From Chloroflexota bacterium (GTDB lineage Bacteria > Chloroflexota > Anaerolineae > B4-G1), in contig QMOC01000036.1 in NCBI GenBank assembly GCA_003648085.1, positions 1-10,349 on the forward strand: DNA of 10,349 nucleotides, read 5' to 3'. The first letter of the stretch is position 1. Each line of letters opens with the position of its first letter. This document shows, piece after piece, positions 1 through 6,476 of this stretch. The position numbers and the translations under genes were made by a program. The notes beneath the pieces are model-generated. The model searched no databases, was not told the DNA's origin, and worked only from the letters and a program-made list of their open reading frames with translations.

Positions 1-355
1 TCAGGTTTTTCTTGTTCACTCTCTGTCCCCCTCTCAAGTGGAAGGCGGTGACGAAAGCGATGAACATAGAAACGATAACTACGCCTTCCAGAATGACCAA
101 CATAGCGATGACCCGTCCCACCAGCGTGTTGGGCTGAACGTCCGCCCCACTGAGCAGGAAGACGAGGATGCACCACAGCGCCTCCAGCGGACTGTCCAGG
201 TTGGGGTTCACTCTTCGCTCGCCAAGCCAGAACAGCACGGACTCCACAGCGATAAGAGCGAGCAAGATCGAGGCAATCTGCACTTCGGAGTGCCTAGACC
301 ATAATCGTCTAAGTCTGAAGGGCACTGAAGCTACATTCTCGTCACTCACATCCAT
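1..355 (-). CDS. Two-TM ion-channel-like protein, 3' end beyond the window
   Basis: 118 residues are visible, open to the left edge. The start is ATG 355 (MDVSDENVAS) or GTG 349; GGAGG at 356-360 is adjacent to the ATG but 6 bases before the GTG, so the GTG is plausible. TM1 lies at about 26-45 (VQIASILLALIAVESVLFWL). A pore-helix-like segment follows (SPLEALWCILVFLL, 55-68), then SGADVQP (69-75), then TM2 (about 79-105, GRVIAMLVILEGVVIVSMF). The order and the phrase LEALW...P.T..GRVIAML match two-TM potassium-channel pores, but the TVGYGD filter is replaced by SGAD, about two residues shorter, so potassium selectivity is not expected. The protein then continues with a basic linker (RGGQRVNKKN) into an unseen, probably cytosolic, domain; TrkA-N/RCK would be usual. 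It lies 61 bases after the NACHT gene on the same strand and could be its membrane effector, by inference. Confidence 0.78.
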   Translation of the reverse strand, partial: MDVSDENVASVPFRLRRLWSRHSEVQIASILLALIAVESVLFWLGERRVNPNLDSPLEALWCILVFLLSGADVQPNTLVGRVIAMLVILEGVVIVSMFIAFVTAFHLRGGQRVNKKNL

Positions 356-416
356 CCTCCTCCACCGTACTGCCTCTGTATCTACGTATAGTGCACCAGC
401 ACAAGAGAGCTATTGG
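356..416 (-). other. Intergenic gap between the NACHT gene and the channel-like gene
   Basis: 61 bases, the longest gap in the cluster. I see no inverted repeat followed by a T-run, and no -35/-10 pair with normal spacing (a TATACG is present without a partner). GGTGGAGGAGG at its downstream end serves as the ribosome site of the next gene. Read-through from the NACHT gene is therefore likely. Confidence 0.5.
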
Positions 417-3215
417 TCAGGTTACAGTCAGTGCTACGCGAAAGCCCACATCGTCTAGTTCGCCTGGTCGGGCGTCAGGCCAGCCCGAGGCTCTGGGCCA
501 TAGGCGGTGACGGTAACTGCACACTGCTTCCCATATGTTGCCTCGGTACGATCCACCACGCAAGATGCGGTAACCCATTCTATTGGTGTCTTCGCGTCCA
601 TCATCCGGTCGGTAAGGCGCATCAAATACCTTTACCCTGCGAAAGTGCCCACGACTCATAGATACAGGGGATTGTCGCCCTATGTGCCGAGAAATATAAC
701 CGCTCGCAGTGAAACTGTAGGACCCCCACAGCGTGCTGCACCATTCCCATACATTGCCCGCCATATCCTGCGCGCCGAACGGACTGGCACTATCGGGAAA
801 GATTCCAACCGGTGTTGTCGTCCGAAAACCGGCCTCGCGGGTGTTGCAGGATGAGGGACGGAACTCGTTACCCCATGGCCAATCTCGCCCATCCGTACCG
901 CGCGCGGCTTTCTCCCACTCTGCTTCCGTGGGCAAGCGGTATGGAAGTCCAGTTCGTTCCGCCAGCCAAGCGCAGTAGGCCATTGCGTCGAACCAGTCCA
1001 CATTGACTACAGGGTGGTTTGCACGGCCCGCAGGATATCTCCGGTCCTGCCAGTGATATGGTGGCTCATGGCCCGTCTCCGCCACAAACACCTGGTACTC
1101 CGATTCCGTAACAGGATATCTGCCAATGGCGAAGCGGGGGACGAAAATGCAGTGCATGCGGGCAAAGGGATCGGCATCGAAGAAGACAACTCTCTCTCCC
1201 ATCAGGAATTTCCCTTCTGGCACCTCCACCACTTGCGGATGGAGTGGAGCGATACGTGGATCGCCCAGGTGGCCCAATGTCTGTCCAGCGGCCCAGCGCA
1301 CGTTGAGATCAGGATCTTTCTCAACCATCCATGCCAACTTTTCGTGCAAGTCAATGTGCTGTCTTCCCTCTTCCAGAGAAATCATGGCACGGGCGGCCAC
1401 AGCACGCACAGATGCATGCTCTGACTCTAGCAACTCCGACAACAGTGCTATCACCCGCCTCGCCGACTCGAATCCACGGATTAATATCAACAGATTCAAG
1501 GCGTGCAAGGCCGCTGACTCTGACCCCGCTTCAACTACATTTCGGAGAGATTGCTCGACTTGCACTCTCACCGCAGGCATCAAGAGCTGCCTTTTCGCAG
1601 CCGTATAAGCACATTGCCCGGCAAGCAAGATGTCGTCTGAGGTTACCGATGGCTTCCGAAGCAGAGAGGCCACAACTTCTGAGGAGCGTTTCCCTGCACC
1701 CGCATACAGTAGTGCCACTTCTCTCCACTCCGGATGGAATGCATATTCCCTTAGCAGGCCGAGTTGCCTCCCCTCTTCGGCAGCGATGGCCCGTGCGGCA
1801 AAGAAGTGGCGCAGGGCCGCGTGAGAAAACCTCACTGTGCGTTCCCCGGTTCTGGAGGGACCATACTGGAGTAGTCCACTTTCCACACACAAGGAGACTA
1901 GCTCAGTGTTTGCCTGCTCATCGGAAACCCTTAGAGCCGCGGCCACCACTTTTTTCCCCTCCAACCACTCCAGGTGTGTAGGGCCTCCCTGCGTCAACTG
2001 TTCTTGCATCTGCAGCGCCAGTGCCTCCAGTACTTGTTCCTGCCTTTTCCAATCCGTCCCACGTTGCTCGGCCAGTGCCCTGGCATATTCCCGGTAAACC
2101 AGGTATCTTTGGTCTGGTAATTCCTTGTCGTAAAGATGCAGTAAGAAGAGCAGATCCAGCAGAAGCGGGTTGCCGGCTAGATTCTGCATCCCCGGAGCGT
2201 GCAACTTATCCCGCAGGTCACATACCGGGTCACGATCGAGTCTCGGCCCTCTCACCGCATCATAACGCCTTTGAACGAACTCCTCTATTTGCGTTTCCCC
2301 AAACGGTTCGATATCTCGTACGGAGAAATCAAATTCGCTCAGTTCACCCTCGTACCCTTCAGGCCGGCATGTAACGACCATCAGGTTCGTGCGAGATGAT
2401 TCTCCCCTGCCCCAAAAACCGATCTGCCGAGCCATATCACGGCGGGTCTGCTTATCAATCAGCACATCGAAGCCATCTAACAATATCAGGCAACGCCCTC
2501 CGTCAAGTTTTCTCATCAGAAACTGCACGATCTCGTCAACAGAATTCTCTAACTGCCAATCCCGCTTCATGACCTCTGCCGCTGCCCGCGGAAGTGATCG
2601 CTCTTTGATCCAACCGGGCATCCGTACTACATCTTCTAATTGCACCAGAATTGGGAACGGCGGGCGTCCATGCCAGCCCAATCGTTCCCACGCCAGCCTC
2701 GGCGAGTCGCCGCGCCTCCGACTATTACGTATCGCCCTGGCGCAGGTGATAGCCAGGTAGCGCAGAATCGTGGACTTGCCACTCCCGGCCGCACCACGCA
2801 GCACCAATCGTCGGGTGCTAAGAAGCGCCTCACCGACCTCACCAATGCGCGGCAAGCATGGTTTGTGCCCGGTCAACCTCTGCCAAAGGGTCTGCTCAGG
2901 TGTGAGTTCCCCAGGAGTTACGGCTGCCTGTGCCCGTGCTTCAGGATTGGGGTCGCTCACAAGGGGTTCGACGTAGACCCATTCCAAGTACATCGGTGGG
3001 ACCCGCGCGCCTATTTCGTGACCCGCAAACTCCGGCGGTCGAAGGGGGAGCCCATTGCAGTGCTGTATCAAAGCGTTCAGATATCGTCGCTCAAGACGCC
3101 GAGACCTCCGCTGTGTCTTTGCCCACCTCAACAGCGGTTCAAACAGTTTTGACAGAGGATCAAGAAGCCTCGGAAAAATGTCCGGCGTGAACCCGCTCAT
3201 TGGGCCGGATGCCAC
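417..3215 (-). CDS. NACHT NTPase with HEAT-like repeats and C-terminal FGE-sulfatase (C-type-lectin-like) domain
   Basis: A 932-residue STAND NTPase. Residues 14-45 form a basic amphipathic segment, with no recognisable effector domain before the NTPase. NACHT module: Walker A GAAGSGKST at 141-149, Walker B CLILLDGFD at 242-250 with Asp247, sensor-like VVTCRPEGY at 280-288, GNPLLL at 348-353, and FSHAALRHFFAARAI at 463-477. HEAT-like helices span about 490-660 (e.g. VRAVAARAM, VRWAAGQTLGHLGDPR). FGE-sulfatase domain at 663-930: PEGKFLMG, NHPVVNVDW, YRLPTEAEWEKAARG, AQDMAGNVWEW, ILRGGSY, DVGFRV. The first of the paired copper-binding cysteines of true formylglycine-generating enzymes is absent and only Cys899 lies nearby, so a ligand-binding role is likelier than catalysis. 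The start is GTG 3215, directly after an in-frame TAA; ATG 3200 is an alternative, and neither has a good ribosome site. In conflict-system NACHT proteins the C-terminal part senses and the NTPase oligomerises. Confidence 0.92.
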   Translation of the reverse strand: MASGPMSGFTPDIFPRLLDPLSKLFEPLLRWAKTQRRSRRLERRYLNALIQHCNGLPLRPPEFAGHEIGARVPPMYLEWVYVEPLVSDPNPEARAQAAVTPGELTPEQTLWQRLTGHKPCLPRIGEVGEALLSTRRLVLRGAAGSGKSTILRYLAITCARAIRNSRRRGDSPRLAWERLGWHGRPPFPILVQLEDVVRMPGWIKERSLPRAAAEVMKRDWQLENSVDEIVQFLMRKLDGGRCLILLDGFDVLIDKQTRRDMARQIGFWGRGESSRTNLMVVTCRPEGYEGELSEFDFSVRDIEPFGETQIEEFVQRRYDAVRGPRLDRDPVCDLRDKLHAPGMQNLAGNPLLLDLLFLLHLYDKELPDQRYLVYREYARALAEQRGTDWKRQEQVLEALALQMQEQLTQGGPTHLEWLEGKKVVAAALRVSDEQANTELVSLCVESGLLQYGPSRTGERTVRFSHAALRHFFAARAIAAEEGRQLGLLREYAFHPEWREVALLYAGAGKRSSEVVASLLRKPSVTSDDILLAGQCAYTAAKRQLLMPAVRVQVEQSLRNVVEAGSESAALHALNLLILIRGFESARRVIALLSELLESEHASVRAVAARAMISLEEGRQHIDLHEKLAWMVEKDPDLNVRWAAGQTLGHLGDPRIAPLHPQVVEVPEGKFLMGERVVFFDADPFARMHCIFVPRFAIGRYPVTESEYQVFVAETGHEPPYHWQDRRYPAGRANHPVVNVDWFDAMAYCAWLAERTGLPYRLPTEAEWEKAARGTDGRDWPWGNEFRPSSCNTREAGFRTTTPVGIFPDSASPFGAQDMAGNVWEWCSTLWGSYSFTASGYISRHIGRQSPVSMSRGHFRRVKVFDAPYRPDDGREDTNRMGYRILRGGSYRGNIWEAVCSYRHRLWPRASGWPDARPGELDDVGFRVALTVT

Positions 3216-3238
3216 TTAAGTACACTTTTGCGCGAAGT

Positions 3239-4039
3239 TCAGGGACGCCGGCGGCGCGTGGGGGGCCGCCGGCGAGAGCGCGGACGGCGTGAAGGACGCC
3301 TTACGGAGACCCTACGGACGGAAGGAGGAGGCCGCAGTAACAAGTACGCGGCCACGGCTCCCGCAGACACGACGACTACGGCCGTTCCGCCGATCACCCA
3401 GGGGTTGCTAAAATCGAACCGTTTGGCCGGCGTCACGACGGCGATTAGCGTGCCCTGTGGGTTGTACCAGGTGGCTCGGCCACCGCGTACCTCGTGCGCG
3501 TTGCTGGAGACGATGCGGCCCCCGCGCAGATGGAAGGTACTCTGTGCCAGATAATTCAGCCACTCCATCTCACCCGTCGTTTCCTCCATCTCCAATGAAA
3601 AGCGGACCTGGTCATCGCCCAGGTTGACCACGCTGGCGTTCATATTCATCCCGGTCAGAGCCACGTCCTGGAGTTGTGCCCAACCGGTGCCCTCCAGCCT
3701 GATCGTGTAGGCCGTCTCGCCGCCACCGGCCGAGCGTTTGCTCCATGAAGCCTGCACGCCCTGGGCGCGGTACTCGGCGACGATCTGGTTGAGACCGGCG
3801 TCAAGCATTGTCTCGCTCCAGGCGCCGGTGTCCATGCCGATCTCCAGGCCGATGCCGGGAATGATGTCGCCGCCCACGCCGACCTGGGGAAGCAAGGACA
3901 GATTGAGGGTCACGGTGTTGACAACGACCCACTCCTCGTCCTCATAAAGCATAACCTCGGTCTCAGTGGAGCAGGCGGTGAGCAGGAACGCCAGGACGGC
4001 CAGGAAGCCGATGGCCATAAAACGAGCCTTGTGGCGCAT
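3239..4039 (-). CDS. Lipoprotein with C-terminal TM helix and Arg/Pro-rich tail
   Basis: A 266-residue protein. The N-terminus is a lipoprotein signal: basic n-region (MRHKAR), hydrophobic core and lipobox LLTAC with Cys23, cleaved by signal peptidase II. Residues 24-210 form a beta-rich external domain (for example VVVNTVTLNLSLLP, and a repeated GGR at 173-175 and 186-188). A second membrane segment lies at about 213-235, and the protein ends in 31 residues containing 15 Arg and 8 Pro, which by the positive-inside rule would be cytosolic. The layout (lipidated N-terminus, external domain, C-terminal TM) recalls LppM/DUF3153-like lipoproteins, but I cannot confirm homology. It is tightly placed between the small membrane protein (6-base gap) and the NACHT gene (23-base gap). 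The tail is encoded by very G+C-rich DNA (50 of 60 bases at 3241-3300). Confidence 0.85.
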   Translation of the reverse strand: MRHKARFMAIGFLAVLAFLLTACSTETEVMLYEDEEWVVVNTVTLNLSLLPQVGVGGDIIPGIGLEIGMDTGAWSETMLDAGLNQIVAEYRAQGVQASWSKRSAGGGETAYTIRLEGTGWAQLQDVALTGMNMNASVVNLGDDQVRFSLEMEETTGEMEWLNYLAQSTFHLRGGRIVSSNAHEVRGGRATWYNPQGTLIAVVTPAKRFDFSNPWVIGGTAVVVVSAGAVAAYLLLRPPPSVRRVSVRRPSRRPRSRRRPPTRRRRP

Positions 4040-4045
4040 TGCTCG

Positions 4046-4579
4046 CTACCTGCGCCCAGGAGCCGATAGCAGGCGCTCGTAGATGATGCCGCCCAATGCT
4101 CCCAATCCCGTCCCGGTCACCAGGTCCACGACGACCAGCAGCCACGGCGCGGTGAACCCGACCAGCGTCACCAGTGGGATCAAAGAGGAGACCGCAGTGG
4201 TACCGGCGAAATACATCACGGCTGCCAGGATGGCCAGCAGCAGGCCGGCCAGCGCGCCTTCTTTGATGAACTCCGGCAGGTTACGCCGCACCCGCTCCCC
4301 CCGGTGTCCTACCTGACGCAGATACACGCTGCGCGTGAGATCTGCCTGCCAGCCGGCCAGGATGCCGTTGAGGATGTAGGCCAGCAACTGAATGGGATAG
4401 CAGATGAGCGCGATGGTGAAGCCGGTCATGGCGAAGATGGAGGCCCCCAGGCCGTTGGCGACGAAGATGACGGCCAGGATGCCGAAACTGATGCATGCGG
4501 CGCGCACCCAGGGCGGGATACTGTGCCACATCCCCGGCGGACGCACGCGACGGCGACGGCTACGACTTTGACTGGACAT
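4046..4579 (-). CDS. Small four-TM membrane protein, glycine-rich
   Basis: A 177-residue protein that I do not recognise. It starts with a basic segment (SRSRRRRVR at about 5-13), followed by two hydrophobic helices (about 27-46 and 52-77), a basic loop (about 78-105, with several Arg and Lys), and two more helices (about 106-127 and 131-154). The C-terminus has closely spaced glycines (GTGLGALGG) that could pack helices tightly. The charges place both termini and the central loop in the cytosol. The start at 4579 is fixed by a strong Shine-Dalgarno; the frame stays open to an upstream ATG at 4789, but that part reads as an overlap with the preceding gene and has no hydrophobic or domain-like pattern. 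It lies 1 base after the preceding stop and 6 bases before the lipoprotein. It is high in G+C, unlike the gene just upstream of it. Confidence 0.82.
   Translation of the reverse strand: MSSQSRSRRRRVRPPGMWHSIPPWVRAACISFGILAVIFVANGLGASIFAMTGFTIALICYPIQLLAYILNGILAGWQADLTRSVYLRQVGHRGERVRRNLPEFIKEGALAGLLLAILAAVMYFAGTTAVSSLIPLVTLVGFTAPWLLVVVDLVTGTGLGALGGIIYERLLSAPGRR
4048..4051 (-). promoter_or_regulatory. Ribosome binding site of the lipoprotein gene
   Basis: AGGT on the minus strand, overlapping the stop codon of the small membrane protein and 8 bases before the ATG at 4039. A modest match that fits coupled translation. Confidence 0.45.
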
Positions 4580-4580
4580 A

Positions 4581-6476
4581 TTACTTTCCACCTCCTCGAG
4601 AAGCGAACAATACTGCTGTCGAAACCTGAGCAATGGCCCAAGCCAGTCGGAAGATCGCTCCCAGGAACGTCCTGGATGAGGCATACATAGCGGGGAGAAA
4701 AGACGAGAGAATAGGAACGGAAATCTGTAGTGGTTCCACGGGTGTGTGATTTCCCTGCATGGTAATCTGCAGGGGCAAATTGGACACATATAGACGGTTA
4801 TGTAAAGGCAAGGTGACTAATGTTAACGATTCACTTGCCTGCGCCTGTGCTGGAACTTTGAAGAATATTTGCCCGTTTGTGGCATCTTCCTCCCTATCCA
4901 GCAAGTACATCACCTCGGCACCGGGGGTCTCCCCAGTGCTGGTTACTGCCAGAGTTACCGTCAGAGCAAGGGTGCTGGTGAGATGATTGGTGACATTGAT
5001 GATCACATCTCCCCGATCCTCCGTTGAGAGCCAGGGGGGCGCTGTGATGAATACGGAGAAATCAGGTTTTCTCGTTTCATCACTTGCCGGCACCCGATGG
5101 GTAATAGGCATAATCTGGAGACGAAACCACAAGAGGTGCACCAGCAAGAGAGATAGAATAACCAGGAGCGTAGGAAATGCCTCGGCAGGGTAGCGGTGGT
5201 AGAATCCCAATAACGCTTCCCATATCCTTCGCCAAGGATCAGGGCCTTCATATTTCTTGTCTTTGTCTTCGTCTTTCTCCTCCCGCTTATTCTGGGAGCC
5301 CGCCACTTCTCCAGATGCCGGTACCCTCCTCTTTGCTTGCTGCCTACTTTCGTCAAGCCAATCAAGGGCTTTCCACCACAGCCGCAAACTCAGGAAAGAA
5401 CCCGACAACAGACATAACCACCCAGAGATTAGGCCGGGGATTGTATCTGAAATATGGTGTGACAAGAGAAGTATACCAAGGAAAGGGATGATGAGGAGTA
5501 AAAAGCGCAGCCATTCCCAGGGAACCAAACGTTCTAATCCTGAACCATCAGAATAGGTTGCTAAAGGCAATGCGAACAATAGATATGCCAGAAGTGCACA
5601 GAGAGCCGCAATGGTTAAACACCGAGCAGAGAGAGACATCTGCCCGGGAGACAGAAACAACGTGAGCAGGAAAACTGCTGCTGGGATTGAATAAGCAATG
5701 CGACGGACTAACTTCCAGCCGGTTGATACATGATTGTGCTCCACGCTGCGCTCCACGAAGCAGAACCAAATGATCCCAGCTAATAGAGCAATCACTAGAG
5801 CAATCAACACCTCAACAAGATAACGGTAGTCAGCCAGTGTTTTCCGCCACTGGAGTAAGGTGTTCCCCACAGCGGCTATTCCAAGTATCTCTGGTAACTG
5901 TTTCACGCTGACTCCTGAAGCAGCTATGAACAGAACAGGGACGAGCACCCAGCTCAATGCTATGAAGATGCGTGCTTGCCCTTTTGGAGAGATGGCGCGC
6001 TTATGTGCTTCCTCGAGAAGCGAGCTAATCACAACGCGAGGGGCCTCGGTCAACTTCACCCACCACCGCTTGACTCGCCCTCTGCGTTTGTAGTAGTAGA
6101 GCCAGAAGGAAAAAGCACCGATCACACGACCTTCCGTTTTTCCGTTTCTGGTTAACTCTATCAGCAGACGGTTTTCTCTCAGACTTCTCCATAGGTCTGT
6201 ATCAGTCTCTTTGATGTAACTTCTGTGACATGCTTGCTCAACCAAATACCTTTGAGCATCTGCGTTCAGACCCCGCCATAGTTTTTCCCACGTGGGTTGT
6301 ATGTCCGCACATTCCTCTTCTTTCCACCAGTTCTCCCAACGCTGCAGAAGTTTGCGGAGTTCTTTGATCTTCAATTCACCGGGTGGCTTCTCGGCTTTGG
6401 GAAGGAATTCGCTGTGCCCTTCCCAAAACCGGCGGCATTTGGAATGTGCCCCGCACCATTCTTCTAAACTGCTCAT
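4581..6476 (-). CDS. Polytopic membrane protein with cytosolic winged-helix-like N-terminus and external beta domain
   Basis: A 631-residue protein of unknown family. Numbering below is from the alternative ATG at 6482. Residues 1-170 are soluble and very rich in Trp, Arg and Lys; 62-135 carry the pattern seen at the C-termini of STAND ATPases (WRGLNADAQRYLVEQ, then SLRENRLLIEL, then a final aromatic helix), suggesting a winged helix. Predicted TM helices: about 172-190, 222-243, 264-279, 287-308, 325-341, 348-367 and 437-456. The highly charged loop at 396-410 (Lys/Glu/Asp run) then falls in the cytosol, and a beta-rich domain (about 470-590) outside, consistent with the positive-inside rule. 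A last hydrophobic stretch at 603-626 may re-enter the membrane. The gene overlaps the ATPase by ATGA and ends 1 base before the next ATG. A role as membrane partner or transducer of the ATPase is inferred from position. Confidence 0.83.
   Translation of the reverse strand: MSSLEEWCGAHSKCRRFWEGHSEFLPKAEKPPGELKIKELRKLLQRWENWWKEEECADIQPTWEKLWRGLNADAQRYLVEQACHRSYIKETDTDLWRSLRENRLLIELTRNGKTEGRVIGAFSFWLYYYKRRGRVKRWWVKLTEAPRVVISSLLEEAHKRAISPKGQARIFIALSWVLVPVLFIAASGVSVKQLPEILGIAAVGNTLLQWRKTLADYRYLVEVLIALVIALLAGIIWFCFVERSVEHNHVSTGWKLVRRIAYSIPAAVFLLTLFLSPGQMSLSARCLTIAALCALLAYLLFALPLATYSDGSGLERLVPWEWLRFLLLIIPFLGILLLSHHISDTIPGLISGWLCLLSGSFLSLRLWWKALDWLDESRQQAKRRVPASGEVAGSQNKREEKDEDKDKKYEGPDPWRRIWEALLGFYHRYPAEAFPTLLVILSLLLVHLLWFRLQIMPITHRVPASDETRKPDFSVFITAPPWLSTEDRGDVIINVTNHLTSTLALTVTLAVTSTGETPGAEVMYLLDREEDATNGQIFFKVPAQAQASESLTLVTLPLHNRLYVSNLPLQITMQGNHTPVEPLQISVPILSSFLPAMYASSRTFLGAIFRLAWAIAQVSTAVLFASRGGGK
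4588..4596 (-). promoter_or_regulatory. Strong Shine-Dalgarno for the small membrane protein
   Basis: AGGAGGTGG on the minus strand is a near-perfect anti-Shine-Dalgarno match inside the final codons of the preceding gene, 8 bases upstream of the ATG at 4579. It decides that start against a longer open frame that begins at 4789 within the preceding gene. Confidence 0.8.

Noticed and set aside
356..416. Terminator or internal promoter in the longest gap
   Set aside because: No stem-loop with T-run and no properly spaced -35/-10 pair; only an isolated TATACG.
435..557. Diversity-generating retroelement variable region at the 3' end of the FGE domain
   Set aside because: The location and protein fold are right, but there is no near-copy template repeat, reverse transcriptase or accessory gene in the window, and the segment is not rich in AAC/AAT-derived codons. 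Flanking sequence would be needed.
663..1230. Calling the FGE domain an active sulfatase-maturating enzyme
   Set aside because: The first catalytic copper-binding cysteine is missing, there is no sulfatase gene nearby, and fusion to NACHT and HEAT points to a binding role.
4580..4789. An upstream extension of the small membrane protein to an ATG at 4789
   Set aside because: It would overlap the preceding gene by about 200 bases, has no membrane or domain pattern, and the strong AGGAGGTGG with correct spacing points to the ATG at 4579.
5080..5330. Short repeat RVPAS(G/D)E at residues 386-392 and 463-469 of the polytopic protein
   Set aside because: Seven residues only, DNA poorly matched and flanks unrelated; probably chance.
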